A stretch of 64,000 bases of DNA from Pseudomonas petrae (GTDB taxonomy: Bacteria > Pseudomonadota > Gammaproteobacteria > Pseudomonadales > Pseudomonadaceae), in the NCBI RefSeq assembly GCF_021728295.1, contig NZ_JAKJXE010000005.1, forward strand, positions 310,001-374,000, written 5' to 3'. Positions 49,704 through 60,278 of this stretch are shown here, piece by piece. A program made the position numbers and the translations under genes. Below the pieces are notes generated by a model, which worked only from the letters and a program-made list of their open reading frames with translations, was not told the DNA's origin and did not search any database. Every line of letters begins with the position of its first letter. The stretch's first letter is position 1.

Positions 49704-50189
49704 TCAGCGATTGGCCTGAAAAGCCTTCAGCCCTTTCTGGCCCTGTGCACGGATGGCGTTTTGCACAAACGGCGCCCACCCCATTAAAGCGCCCCGTGCA
49801 CCGAGCGCCTGACGCGACCAGCGCCATAGATCGAAGTGGTCGTGATGCTCGCAGATCTTGCCGTCCCGAAAAACAAACCGCGCCTGGATGTCGTTGACCA
49901 CCGTGCGACCGGTCTGGCTGAACAGGTAGGTCGCGACCCAGTGCGCAGCGCCGGTCGTGGCATCCGCACGGACGTGATCGAAAACCACCGAAAAGTCACG
50001 GGCGCGGGAGGTCAGCATGCGCCACATGTCGCCGGCATCCCGCCCGCGCAGCTCGCCAAACACTGGATCACTGAACAGCACGTCTTCGCTGTAACAGGCG
50101 GCCATCGTTTCGGCGTCCAGACGGCTGAATGCCTCGTAAAAGCGTGTGATCAACGCGCTGTTATGCTCGCTCGAAAAGGTCTCACTCAT
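49704..50189 (-). CDS. NTF2-like (SnoaL) protein
   Basis: A 161-residue single-domain NTF2-fold protein: ALITRFYEAFSRLDAETMAACY near the N-terminus and FRDGKICEHHDHFDLWRW near residue 120 are typical. Some members are cyclases or isomerases, others bind ligands; no function can be given. The ATG at 50189 has GGACGG upstream; ATG at 50204 is an alternative. Confidence 0.8.
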   Translation of the reverse strand: MSETFSSEHNSALITRFYEAFSRLDAETMAACYSEDVLFSDPVFGELRGRDAGDMWRMLTSRARDFSVVFDHVRADATTGAAHWVATYLFSQTGRTVVNDIQARFVFRDGKICEHHDHFDLWRWSRQALGARGALMGWAPFVQNAIRAQGQKGLKAFQANR

Positions 50190-50278
50190 AGGAACGCCGT
50201 CCATGGAAATAGGGTGCCTGCACGATAAGCGGCCGCACGGCGTTTTGCCATGAGCATTCGCAGGGGAAATACCGTCCC

Positions 50279-51586
50279 TCAGACTTTCTCGCTGGTGACA
50301 CCCACGTAAAGCGCGCGCCCGGCGCCAAGGCCGGCAATGATCGCGGCGACGCCGATGATGCCGAAGATCCAGCCCACCGAGTCCCAGTTGCCGGTCCAGT
50401 CATGCACGACGCCCACCGCAAATGGGCCGAGTGACGCCAGGGTGTAGCCGAAGCCCTGGGCCATGCTCGACAGATTGGCGGCGACGTGAGAGTCGCGCGA
50501 GCGCAACACGATCAGCGTCAGTGCCAGGCTGAACGTGCCGCCCTGCCCCACGCCGAGCACCACGGCCCAGCCCCACAACTGCTCAAGCGGCGCATACAGA
50601 CAGCCGAACAGACCGGCCAGTGTCAGCAGCATCACCAGCACAATGGCGATGCGCTGATCCTTGCCACGCGTGGCCAGCCACGGCGCGGTCAGCGAGCTGA
50701 TCAGTTGCACCATGATCGAACCGGACAGCAGCAGCCCGGCTTCAGTGGCAGTCAGTCCGCGCCCGATGAGGATCGACGGCAGCCAGCCGAACACGATGTA
50801 GGCCAGCGACGATTGCAGGCCCATATAAAGGGTGACTTGCCAGGCCAGAGGATCGCGGCGCAAGCCACGCACCCTGTAGGCCACCTGATGCTGGCCGTGG
50901 CGCTGGCGCGTCTGCGGCCACCAGAAGATTGCGGCGAGAATCGCCGGCACGATCCAGAATCCAAGCCCCAGTGTCCAGTCACTGCCGTTGCCGTTACCCA
51001 GCGCTTCGCTCAACGGAACCGTGGAGCCCGCCGCGACAGCAGCGCCCAGGCACAGCGCCATGGTGTAGACGCCCGTCATGGCGCCGGCCTGCTTGGCGAA
51101 GTCGCGCTTGACGATGCCGGGCAGCAATACCCCGATGATGCCGATGCTGGCGCCGGCCATGACGCTGCCGGCGAACAGACCGAACTCGCCCAACGAGCTT
51201 CGCAGAATGATGCCGCAGGCCAGCGTCAGCAGAATGCCCAGCACCACCCGCTCGCTGCCGAACCGCCGCGCAAGGATCGGCGCAAGCGGCGCAAACAGCC
51301 CCAGACACAATACTGGCAGCGTGGTCAGCAACCCGGCCGTGGCCGCAGAAAGCCCCAGACTTCGTGACACTTCGCTCAACAACGGCGCCATGCTCGACAA
51401 CGCCGGACGCAGGTTCAGCGCCACCAACACCAGGCCCAACAACAGGAACCACGGACGCTTGAGCACGGGATGTTGCTGCTGCACTTGCGCGTCATCGGCT
51501 TCTGCATCGATCAGCAGCTCGTCGATGTCGTGGTAATTCGAAGCATTGGAACGGGGACTGCTCGCCGTCGGCGCCTTGGTCGTCAT
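50279..51586 (-). CDS. CynX/NimT-type major facilitator transporter
   Basis: A 435-residue inner-membrane transporter with 12 predicted segments. The N-terminal 45 residues are polar and acidic (DIDELLIDAEADD), then membrane segments start at LKRPWFLLLGLVLVALNLRPALSSM, the signature region of the CynX/NimT group (cyanate, nitroimidazole or similar anions). The start at 51586 (MTTKAPTASS) is preferred to one at 51664. Substrate unknown. Transcribed alone, with a REP doublet upstream. Confidence 0.85.
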   Translation of the reverse strand: MTTKAPTASSPRSNASNYHDIDELLIDAEADDAQVQQQHPVLKRPWFLLLGLVLVALNLRPALSSMAPLLSEVSRSLGLSAATAGLLTTLPVLCLGLFAPLAPILARRFGSERVVLGILLTLACGIILRSSLGEFGLFAGSVMAGASIGIIGVLLPGIVKRDFAKQAGAMTGVYTMALCLGAAVAAGSTVPLSEALGNGNGSDWTLGLGFWIVPAILAAIFWWPQTRQRHGQHQVAYRVRGLRRDPLAWQVTLYMGLQSSLAYIVFGWLPSILIGRGLTATEAGLLLSGSIMVQLISSLTAPWLATRGKDQRIAIVLVMLLTLAGLFGCLYAPLEQLWGWAVVLGVGQGGTFSLALTLIVLRSRDSHVAANLSSMAQGFGYTLASLGPFAVGVVHDWTGNWDSVGWIFGIIGVAAIIAGLGAGRALYVGVTSEKV

Positions 51587-51748
51587 GGGATTCTCGTGGG
51601 GGCAGGAGGATGTAACAGCGCATTGCGCAAAGAAGGCATCCTGTTCGAGAACAGCACGGAACACAAGTTTTGGGACGGATTGGGTACAGTCTCAAGACCC
51701 GCAGATGTGCTTCTGCCCGGAGCACGTTGGAGCGCACGTACGCAATGC

Positions 51749-51838
51749 TGTAGGAGCGCGCTTGCCCGCGAAGATTTAGGTACATCCGACCTCTCGTCAT
51801 CGCCTGACAGATTTTTCGCGGGCAAGCGCGCTCCTACA
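51749..51838. repeat. REP doublet
   Basis: TGTAGGAGCGCGCTTGCCCG and inverted copy between the MFS gene and aapP. Confidence 0.9.
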
Positions 51839-51883
51839 GGTATGTGTGCGTAAGTGCGCTCCCGCAGGGCGATCAGCAGGCAT

Positions 51884-51910
51884 AAAAAACCCGGACCTGA
51901 GCCCGGGTTT
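51884..51910 (-). terminator. Terminator of the aap operon
   Basis: AAACCCGG (51887-51894) and CCGGGTTT (51903-51910) form a stem; on the minus strand a U-run follows. It is about 23 bases after the aapP stop. Confidence 0.9.
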
Positions 51911-51932
51911 CTCACGCTGCCACTTCAACCGA

Positions 51933-52700
51933 TCAATGCAGGATCTGGCTGAGGAACAGGCGCGTGCGATCACTCTGCGGGTTGTCAAAGAAGTCGTTCG
52001 GCGCGGCTTGTTCGACGATTTCACCTTTGTCCATGAAGATCACGCGGTTGGCTACGGTGCGGGCGAAGCCCATTTCGTGGGTCACGCAGAGCATGGTCAT
52101 GCCTTCTTCCGCCAAGCCAACCATGGTGTCGAGCACCTCTTTCACCATTTCCGGGTCGAGGGCCGAGGTCGGCTCGTCGAACAGCATGATCTTCGGCTTC
52201 ATGCACAGCGCGCGGGCGATCGCCACCCGCTGTTGCTGACCACCGGACAGCTGGCCCGGGTACTTGTGAGCCTGTTCCGGAATGCGCACGCGCTCCAGAT
52301 AGTGCATGGCGATTTCTTCGGCCTTGCGCTTGGGCATCTTGCGCACCCACATCGGCGCCAGCGTGCAGTTCTGCAGGATGGTCAAGTGCGGGAACAGGTT
52401 GAAGTGCTGGAACACCATGCCGACTTCGCGACGAATCGTCTCGATCTGCTTCAGGTCCGACGTCAGCTCGGTGCCATCGACCACGATGCGACCCTGCTGG
52501 TGTTCTTCCAGACGGTTGAGGCAGCGAATGGTGGTCGACTTGCCGGAGCCCGAGGGGCCGCACAGAACGATACGCTCGCCCTGACGCACGTTCAGGTTGA
52601 TGTCTTTCAACACGTGGAACTGGCCGTACCACTTGTGTACGCCTTCCATCCGGATCATGCCTTCGGCGCCCAGAGGCTTACTGATAGCTTCACTCATCAC
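51933..52700 (-). CDS. aapP: General L-amino acid ABC transporter, ATPase AapP
   Basis: A 255-residue polar-amino-acid transporter ATPase. Walker [10 protein letters not shown] is at residues 48-56, the signature LSGGQ at 151-155 and Walker B MLFDEP at 172-177. It energises uptake by AapQM. The ATG could be at 52700 or 52697 (MMSE). Last gene of aapJQMP, 7 bases after aapM, followed by a terminator. Confidence 0.93.
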   Translation of the reverse strand: MMSEAISKPLGAEGMIRMEGVHKWYGQFHVLKDINLNVRQGERIVLCGPSGSGKSTTIRCLNRLEEHQQGRIVVDGTELTSDLKQIETIRREVGMVFQHFNLFPHLTILQNCTLAPMWVRKMPKRKAEEIAMHYLERVRIPEQAHKYPGQLSGGQQQRVAIARALCMKPKIMLFDEPTSALDPEMVKEVLDTMVGLAEEGMTMLCVTHEMGFARTVANRVIFMDKGEIVEQAAPNDFFDNPQSDRTRLFLSQILH

Positions 52701-52707
52701 AAAACTC

Positions 52708-53805
52708 CTAACGCTTGTGGCCTGTGTCCAACTTACGCTCCAAATGCATGGAGTAGCGGGACATGCCGAAACAGAAGATCCAGAACACCAGGGCCGCGAA
52801 CACGTAACCCTCGGTCGCCATGCCGAGCCACTTGGGGTCGGCGGCAGCTTGTTTGACGCTGTTGAGCAGGTCGAACAGGCCGATGATGATCACAAGGCTG
52901 GTGTCCTTGAACAACGCAATCACGGTGTTGACCAGGCCGGGAATGACCATCTTCAGGGCCTGCGGCAGAATCACCAGCCCCATGCGGCGCCAGTAGCCGA
53001 GGCCCATGGCCGCAGCCGCCTCGTACTGACCCTTCGGAATGGCCTGCATGCCGCCGCGAACCACCTCGGCCACGTACGCCGACTGGAACAGAATCACACC
53101 GATCAGCGCGCGCAGGAGTTTGTCGAAGTTCATGCCTTCAGGCAGGAACAACGGCAGCATCACCGACGACATAAACAGCACGGTGATCAGTGGGACGCCT
53201 CGCCAGAACTCGATGAACGTCACGCACATCACGCGAATGGCCGGCATTTCGGAGCGACGCCCCAAAGCCAGCACCACGCCTAGCGGCAACGCGCCAGCAA
53301 TACCCACCGTGGCGATGACCAAAGTCAGCATCAAGCCGCCCCACTGACTGGTGGCGACCTGATCCAGGCCGAACACGCCCCCATGCAGCAGGAAGTAGGC
53401 AACGATTGGGTAAATGAACAGGAACGACAGGCCGTAGATCGCCTTGCGCGGCATCACCTTGATGAACAGCGGCGCGACGCCGATGATCGCCAGCCAGACG
53501 GTCAGATCAACCCTCCAGCGCAGTGCCTGTGGGTAGTAGCCGTACATGAACTGGCCGAAGCGCTGTTCGATGAACACCCAGCAGGCGCCAGCCTTGGTGC
53601 AGTCCTGGCGCGTGGTGCCGACCCAGTTGGCATCGAAGATGGCCCAACTCAGCAGCGGTGGAACAACCAGCCAGATCAGGTAGATCGCGAACAGGGTCAA
53701 CAGCGTGTTGATCCAGCTCGAGAACAGGTTCTGGCGCATCCATGCCACCGGGCCGAACACTTTGCTCGGCGGTGGCATGTCGGGTTTGAAAGTATGGGAT
53801 GTCAT
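52708..53805 (-). CDS. aapM: General L-amino acid ABC transporter permease AapM
   Basis: A 365-residue HisM-type permease. An N-terminal segment (about 30-50) is followed by a periplasmic stretch, several membrane segments, and the EAA loop [22 protein letters not shown] near residue 269. It starts 10 bases after aapQ. With AapQ it forms the membrane channel for broad-range amino-acid uptake. Confidence 0.93.
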   Translation of the reverse strand: MTSHTFKPDMPPPSKVFGPVAWMRQNLFSSWINTLLTLFAIYLIWLVVPPLLSWAIFDANWVGTTRQDCTKAGACWVFIEQRFGQFMYGYYPQALRWRVDLTVWLAIIGVAPLFIKVMPRKAIYGLSFLFIYPIVAYFLLHGGVFGLDQVATSQWGGLMLTLVIATVGIAGALPLGVVLALGRRSEMPAIRVMCVTFIEFWRGVPLITVLFMSSVMLPLFLPEGMNFDKLLRALIGVILFQSAYVAEVVRGGMQAIPKGQYEAAAAMGLGYWRRMGLVILPQALKMVIPGLVNTVIALFKDTSLVIIIGLFDLLNSVKQAAADPKWLGMATEGYVFAALVFWIFCFGMSRYSMHLERKLDTGHKR

Positions 53806-53815
53806 GCGCGTTTCC

Positions 53816-54997
53816 TCACCGCTCGATCAGCGCAATGCGCTTGTTGTACCAGTTCATCAGCAGGGAAATGCTGATACTGATCGCCAGGTACACGCTCATG
53901 GTGATGGCAATGACTTCGATGGCCTGGCCGGTCTGGTTGAGCACGGTACCGGCGAACAGAGAAACCATTTCCGGGTAACCGATACCGGCAGCCAGCGACG
54001 AGTTCTTCGCCAGGTTCAGGTATTGGCTGGTCAATGGCGGAATGATCACCCGCAGCGCCTGCGGAATGATGACCTTGCGCAACGTCGGCCCGGGACGCAG
54101 GCCCAGCGAGCGTGCCGCTTCGGTCTGGCCATGGCTCACCGACTTGATGCCCGAGCGCACGATTTCGGCGATGAAGGCTGCCGTATACACCGTCAGGGCG
54201 AGGGTCAGTGCGAGCAGTTCCGGGATCAACACCCAGCCGCCAACAAAGTTAAAGCCTTTCAGCTCAGGCACTTCCCAATGCACCGGCGCACCGAAGACCA
54301 GCGCGCAGAGCGCCGGGATCACAATGAACAGCGCAAGGCCTGCCCAGAACTTGTGGAACGGTACACCCGTGGCTTCGAAGCGCTTGTTCGCCCAGCGCGT
54401 CATGGACACGATGGCAACAATGGCCAGCACCACGCTGATGACAAACGGCCACGCCGCATCGGTGGCAATCGCGGCAGGCATGTTCAAGCCACGGCTGCTG
54501 ACGAAGAACGACCCGAGAAACCCGTGGGCAGCCCTTGGACCCGGCAGGGTCAGGAACACCGCGAAGTACCAGAACAGTATCTGCAGCAGCGGCGGAATGT
54601 TACGGAAGACTTCAACGTAAACCGTCGCCAGCTTGTTGATGATCCAGTTGTTGGACAGACGCGCGACGCCGACGATGAAGCCCAGCAGAGTCGCAAGGAT
54701 CACGCCGATGAACGTCACCAGCAGCGTGTTGAGCAAACCGATCAGGAAAACCCGCGCGTAGGTGTCCGACTCCGTGAACGGAATCAGGTGCTGCGCGATG
54801 CCGAAACCGGCACTGTTTTCAAGGAAACCGAAACCTGAGGTGATACCCCGGTGTTGCAGGTTGGTCTGGGTGTTATCGAACAGATACCAACCCATCGCGA
54901 CTACGGCGACAACCGTAATTATCTGAAATAGCCACGCACGCACTTTAGGGTCGCTGAGGCTGAGCCTCTGCTTTGGTGCGCTGATTTGATTTTGCAT
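53816..54997 (-). CDS. aapQ: General L-amino acid ABC transporter permease AapQ
   Basis: A 393-residue permease with a long N-terminal region (membrane segment about 28-42) and the EAA loop GQTEAARSLGLRPGPTLRKV near residue 290. It follows aapJ across a strong hairpin, which may lower its expression relative to the binding protein. Confidence 0.93.
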   Translation of the reverse strand: MQNQISAPKQRLSLSDPKVRAWLFQIITVVAVVAMGWYLFDNTQTNLQHRGITSGFGFLENSAGFGIAQHLIPFTESDTYARVFLIGLLNTLLVTFIGVILATLLGFIVGVARLSNNWIINKLATVYVEVFRNIPPLLQILFWYFAVFLTLPGPRAAHGFLGSFFVSSRGLNMPAAIATDAAWPFVISVVLAIVAIVSMTRWANKRFEATGVPFHKFWAGLALFIVIPALCALVFGAPVHWEVPELKGFNFVGGWVLIPELLALTLALTVYTAAFIAEIVRSGIKSVSHGQTEAARSLGLRPGPTLRKVIIPQALRVIIPPLTSQYLNLAKNSSLAAGIGYPEMVSLFAGTVLNQTGQAIEVIAITMSVYLAISISISLLMNWYNKRIALIER

Positions 54998-55024
54998 GGA
55001 GTGCCCCGGAAGAAATGCAACAAA

Positions 55025-55055
55025 GCGCCCGGCTGCGATTCACGCAGCCGGGCGC
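55025..55055. terminator. Strong hairpin between aapJ and aapQ (likely attenuator)
   Basis: GCGCCCGGCTGCG, loop ATTCA, CGCAGCCGGGCGC: 13 perfect base pairs, 8 bases beyond the aapJ stop. The following minus-strand bases (TTTGTTGCATTTC) are moderately U-rich, so partial termination or 3'-end protection of the aapJ message is likely. Confidence 0.75.
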
Positions 55056-55062
55056 AGGTCAA

Positions 55063-56094
55063 TCAACGCACAGGTGGTGCGTATTGAATGCCGCCAGCGT
55101 TCCACAGAGCGTTCTGACCGCGAGCGATCTCCAGAGGAGTGGCTGCGCCCAGGTTCTTCTCGAAGATTTCGCCGTAGTTACCGACTTGCTTGACGATCTG
55201 CACGACCCAGTCTTTCTTCAGCTTCAGCTGCGGACCGTAATCGCCGTCGGCACCCAGCAAGCGGGCCACGTCAGGGTTCTTGGTGGATTTGGCTTCGGCT
55301 TCAACGTTTTTCGACGTGACGCCAGCTTCTTCCGCGTTCAGCAGCGCGTAACCGACCCAGCGAACAACGGTGGTCCAATCTTCATCGCCACGGGCGACAA
55401 CAGGGCCCAACGGTTCTTTGGAGATGGTTTCAGGCAGAACGACGTAATCCTTCGGCGAGGCCAGCTTGGAGCGCTGTGCGTAGAGCTGGGATTTGTCGGA
55501 GGTCAGTACGTCGCAACGACCGGATTCCAGCGACTTGGCGCTTTCGTCGGAGGTGTCGAACGTGATCGGGGTGTACTTGAGGTTGTTGGCGCGGAAGTAG
55601 TCCGACACGTTCAGCTCAGTGGTGGTACCGGCTTGAATACAGATTGTAGCGCCGTCCAGTTCCTTGGCACTTTTCACGCCCAGCTTGCTGTTGGCCAGGA
55701 AGCCAACGCCGTCGTAATAAGTGACGAAGCCCGGGAACACCAGACCCATGCTCGCGTCGCGGGAGCTGGTCCAGGTGGTGTTACGCGACAGGATGTCGAT
55801 TTCGCCGGACTGCAGCGCGGTGAAGCGTTCTTTGGCGTTCAGCTGGCTGAACTTGACCTTGGTCGCGTCGCCAAAAATCGCAGCAGCGACGGCGCGGCAG
55901 AAGTCGGCGTCGATGCCCTGGATCTTGCCGCTTGCGTCCGGAACCGAGAAGCCTGGCAGACCGTCGCTGACGCCGCACTGAATAAAGCCCTTCTTCTGAA
56001 TGGCGTCCAGCTTGGCACCCGCTTGAGCGAACCCGGTCAGACCGAGCGCTGCAGCGGCGGCCACTACAGCCAGGGTGGATTTCAACATCTTCAT
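55063..56094 (-). CDS. aapJ: Periplasmic general L-amino acid-binding protein AapJ
   Basis: A 343-residue periplasmic binding protein (SBP family 3). Signal peptide KMLKSTLAVVAAAAALGL, cleaved after FAQA near residue 25; mature region begins GAKLDAIQKKGFIQCGVSDG. It binds many L-amino acids and delivers them to AapQM. First gene of the operon, about 490 bases from the divergent esterase gene. Confidence 0.95.
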   Translation of the reverse strand: MKMLKSTLAVVAAAAALGLTGFAQAGAKLDAIQKKGFIQCGVSDGLPGFSVPDASGKIQGIDADFCRAVAAAIFGDATKVKFSQLNAKERFTALQSGEIDILSRNTTWTSSRDASMGLVFPGFVTYYDGVGFLANSKLGVKSAKELDGATICIQAGTTTELNVSDYFRANNLKYTPITFDTSDESAKSLESGRCDVLTSDKSQLYAQRSKLASPKDYVVLPETISKEPLGPVVARGDEDWTTVVRWVGYALLNAEEAGVTSKNVEAEAKSTKNPDVARLLGADGDYGPQLKLKKDWVVQIVKQVGNYGEIFEKNLGAATPLEIARGQNALWNAGGIQYAPPVR

Positions 56095-57240
<1,146 letters not shown>

Positions 57241-57354
57241 TCCACTCATTTGATCCTTCCAATTACGTTGCGGATTTGCTAGGACACTACGCCGCGCCGG
57301 GTTCTTGCTTTACACTCCCCGGCGTACATTCCTAAATCAATCGATGAGATCACC

Positions 57355-58821
57355 GTGCTCAAAGCACTTAAAAAGATGTTCGGAAAAAGCGAGGCTGAGC
57401 CGCTCGCGCCTGCTGCTCCCCTCCCCGTCCCCCAGCGCCAGACCGAAAGCGTCTCGCGGGAACCGTCAGCAGCAGAAGTGCACGTGCCTGCGCCCGAGCA
57501 TTTGGCAGCCACCGCACCGGCCGTTACATCGCCCGTCAGGGCTGAACGCCCGCGCCGAGAACGTGCGCCAAAGCCCGTCGTCATTCCCTGGAACCTCGAA
57601 GACTTCGCCGTCGAGCCCCTGGAAGGCAAAACCCGTTTTCACGATTTTCCCCTCGCCCCCGAATTGATGCATGCCATCCAGGACCTGGGCTTCCCGTACT
57701 GCACGCCGATCCAGGCTGGCGTTCTGGGTTACACCCTCAAAGGCCGAGATGCCATCGGCCGCGCCCAGACCGGCACCGGCAAGACCGCCGCCTTCCTGAT
57801 TTCCATCATTACCCAGCTGACCCAGACGCCTCCCCCGAAAGAGCGCTACATGGGTGAACCCCGCGCGCTGATCATTGCGCCGACCCGCGAGCTGGTGGTG
57901 CAGATCGCCAAGGACGCCGAGGCGCTGACCAAGTACACCGACCTCAACGTGATGACGTTCGTGGGGGGCATGGATTTCGACAAGCAGCTCAAGCACCTCG
58001 AAGCACGCCACTGCGACATTCTGGTCGCGACACCAGGCCGCCTGCTGGACTTCGCCCAGCGCGGCGACGTGCACCTGGACATGGTTGAAGTCATGGTGTT
58101 GGACGAAGCCGACCGCATGCTCGACATGGGCTTCATTCCTCAAGTTCGCTCGATCATTCGCCAGACTCCCCACAAGGGCGAGCGCCAGACGCTGCTGTTC
58201 TCCGCCACCTTCACCGAAGACGTGATGAACCTGGCCAAGCAGTGGACGACAGATCCTGCGATTGTCGAGATCGAATCGCTGAACGTCGCCAGCGACACCG
58301 TCGAGCAGCACATCTATGCCGTGGCCGGCGCCGACAAGTACAAGCTGTTGTTCAACCTGATCAATGATCACGGTTGGGAGCGGGTGATGGTCTTCGCCAA
58401 CCGCAAGGACGAAGTGCGGCGTATTGAAGAGCGCCTGGTGCGTGACGGCATCAATGCCGCGCAGCTCTCAGGCGACGTGCCACAGCACAAGCGCATCAAG
58501 ACGCTGGAAGGCTTTCGCGAAGGCAAGATTCGCGTGCTGGTGGCCACCGACGTGGCGGGGCGCGGGATCCACATCGACGGCATCAGTCACGTGATCAACT
58601 TCACGCTGCCGGAAGTCCCGGACGACTACGTGCACCGCATCGGCCGCACCGGTCGTGCAGGCGCAGACGGCGTGTCGATCAGCTTCGCCGGTGAAGACGA
58701 TTCGTATCAGCTGCCGTCGATCGAAGAGAAGCTGGGCCGCAAGATCAGCTGCGAAACGCCGCCGACCGTGTTGTTACGGCCGGTGGTGCGCGTGCAGCGG
58801 GCGATTCCTGCGGCGGAATGA
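57355..58821 (+). CDS. rhlB: DEAD-box RNA helicase RhlB
   Basis: A 488-residue ATP-dependent RNA helicase of the RhlB type, a partner of RNase E in the degradosome. The start is a GTG at 57355. An Ala/Pro-rich tail (about 1-90) precedes the helicase core: Q-motif region near 95-121, Walker A AQTGTGKT at 137-144, VLDEADRML near 240, SAT in the next motif, and the C-terminal [10 protein letters not shown] motif. E. coli RhlB lacks this long N-terminal tail, so contacts may differ. Confidence 0.87.
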   Translation: MLKALKKMFGKSEAEPLAPAAPLPVPQRQTESVSREPSAAEVHVPAPEHLAATAPAVTSPVRAERPRRERAPKPVVIPWNLEDFAVEPLEGKTRFHDFPLAPELMHAIQDLGFPYCTPIQAGVLGYTLKGRDAIGRAQTGTGKTAAFLISIITQLTQTPPPKERYMGEPRALIIAPTRELVVQIAKDAEALTKYTDLNVMTFVGGMDFDKQLKHLEARHCDILVATPGRLLDFAQRGDVHLDMVEVMVLDEADRMLDMGFIPQVRSIIRQTPHKGERQTLLFSATFTEDVMNLAKQWTTDPAIVEIESLNVASDTVEQHIYAVAGADKYKLLFNLINDHGWERVMVFANRKDEVRRIEERLVRDGINAAQLSGDVPQHKRIKTLEGFREGKIRVLVATDVAGRGIHIDGISHVINFTLPEVPDDYVHRIGRTGRAGADGVSISFAGEDDSYQLPSIEEKLGRKISCETPPTVLLRPVVRVQRAIPAAE

Positions 58822-58829
58822 TGGCTATT

Positions 58830-58920
58830 TGTAGGAGCGCGCTTGCCCGCGAACGTGGTGGGTCAATTGGCCCGCCTGTCACAGACATAGCGCAATTCGC
58901 GGGCAAGCGCGCTCCTACAG
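58830..58920. repeat. REP doublet
   Basis: TGTAGGAGCGCGCTTGCCCG and inverted copy between rhlB and moaE. Confidence 0.9.
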
Positions 58921-58939
58921 TTACGTGCGTTTAGCCCTC

Positions 58940-59389
58940 CTATTTCCAGCGATCCGCAGCCTTGTGGTCGCTGTCGCGCCCTTCAACCCAGCGCGGGCCT
59001 TCTGAGGTGTTTTCCTTCTTCCAGAACGGCGCTCGGGTTTTCAGATAATCCATAACGAAATCGCAGGCCTCGAACGCGGCCTGGCGATGGGCGCTGGCTG
59101 CCGCGACGAACACAATCGGCTCGCCCGGCGCCAACTCGCCCACCCGGTGAATCACTTCCAGCTTGAGCAGCGGCCAGCGCTGTTGCGCTTCGTCGACGAT
59201 GTTGAGCAGCGCTTTCTCGGTCATTCCGGGGTAGTGCTCGAGGAACATCCCCGCCACTTCACGGCCGTCGTTGAAATCCCGTACGTAGCCCACAAAGCTG
59301 ACCACCGCACCCACGCCGACGTTGGCGTCGTGCATGGCGTTGACTTCCGCGCCTGGATCGAACGCGGCGGCTTGCACTCGCACGCTCAT
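58940..59389 (-). CDS. moaE: Molybdopterin synthase large subunit MoaE
   Basis: A 149-residue catalytic subunit that with MoaD turns cyclic pyranopterin monophosphate into molybdopterin. It has the FVGYVRDFNDGREV segment near residue 33, EHYPGMTEKAL near 50 and a C-terminal RAPFWKKE that carries the catalytic Lys. The ATG at 59389 overlaps nothing and is one base from the moaD stop, so they are coupled. Last gene of moaC-moaD-moaE. Confidence 0.94.
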   Translation of the reverse strand: MSVRVQAAAFDPGAEVNAMHDANVGVGAVVSFVGYVRDFNDGREVAGMFLEHYPGMTEKALLNIVDEAQQRWPLLKLEVIHRVGELAPGEPIVFVAAASAHRQAAFEACDFVMDYLKTRAPFWKKENTSEGPRWVEGRDSDHKAADRWK

Positions 59390-59390
59390 A

Positions 59391-59642
59391 TCAGCCTCCG
59401 GTGACGGTGGGAAAGAACGCCACTTCATCGCCCGGCTCAACGGGCGTGTCCAGGGAGCACAGCTCCTGATTACGGGCGCACATGATGCCTTTCTCGCTCA
59501 GCACTTCCCACACACCGCCGCGCTCCAGCAAATGCTGGCGCACGGCGTCGACGGTGGCGAACACGCCTTCGAGGTTCTCGCTCTCGGTGCCGAGGGTTTC
59601 GCGAAAACGCGCGAAGAACTGGACTTGCACGTGAATGGTCAT
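59391..59642 (-). CDS. moaD: Molybdopterin synthase sulfur carrier MoaD
   Basis: An 83-residue ubiquitin-like protein ending in the required Gly-Gly (PTVTGG), which receives sulfur as thiocarboxylate. The beta-grasp start [13 protein letters not shown] is typical. Its ATG overlaps the moaC stop as ATGA. The longer frame from 59747 lies in moaC and is rejected. Confidence 0.93.
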   Translation of the reverse strand: MTIHVQVQFFARFRETLGTESENLEGVFATVDAVRQHLLERGGVWEVLSEKGIMCARNQELCSLDTPVEPGDEVAFFPTVTGG

Positions 59643-60124
59643 TGGGCGCTCACCTGGTCGTCGGCGATGAAGTGTCCGCTCTTGCCACCGAGTTTTTCGA
59701 GCAGCCGCACGTGCTCGATGGTCATGCCGCGGTCCACCGCCTTGCACATGTCGTAGATCGTCAGGGCGGCGATGCTGGCGGCGGTCAACGCTTCCATTTC
59801 CACCCCGGTCTGGCCGGAGAGTTTGCAGCGAGCAACGATGTGCACGGTGTCAGGACTTTCGGCGGTGAGTTCGACCTTCACGCCCGTAAGCATCAACGGA
59901 TGACACAGGGGAATCAGATCGCTGGTTTTCTTCGCGGCTTGAATGCCCGCAATGCGCGCGACGGCAAATACGTCCCCTTTGGGATGCCCGCCTGCGACGA
60001 TCATTTGCAGGGTTTCGGGCAGCATGCGCACGCGCGCTTCGGCCGCGGCTTCACGGAACGTCACGTCTTTTTCAGTGACGTCGACCATGTGGGCGCGACC
60101 TTGGGAATCGAGATGAGTGAGCAC
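59639..60124 (-). CDS. moaC: Cyclic pyranopterin monophosphate synthase MoaC
   Basis: A 161-residue enzyme that completes formation of cyclic pyranopterin monophosphate with MoaA. Family segments are [34 protein letters not shown] near residue 63 with the conserved HPL, and [11 protein letters not shown] near 115. moaA is not in the window. First gene of the moaCDE set. Confidence 0.95.
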   Translation of the reverse strand: MLTHLDSQGRAHMVDVTEKDVTFREAAAEARVRMLPETLQMIVAGGHPKGDVFAVARIAGIQAAKKTSDLIPLCHPLMLTGVKVELTAESPDTVHIVARCKLSGQTGVEMEALTAASIAALTIYDMCKAVDRGMTIEHVRLLEKLGGKSGHFIADDQVSAQ

Positions 60125-60175
60125 GGGATGACTCCTGAACAGGAGCGGGGATTGTAACGCCGATGCGACCCGAAC

Positions 60176-60265
60176 TGTAGGAGCGCGCTTTCCCGCGAAC
60201 GCGTTGTGTCAGTCAACATCTCTATGACTGATCTGACGCATTCGCGGGCAAGCGCGCTCCTGCAG
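60176..60265. repeat. REP doublet
   Basis: TGTAGGAGCGCGCTTTCCCG with inverted GCAGGAGCGCGCTTGCCCGC, between moaC and the PhoH-type gene. Confidence 0.88.
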
Positions 60266-60278
60266 ATTCAAAACCGTT

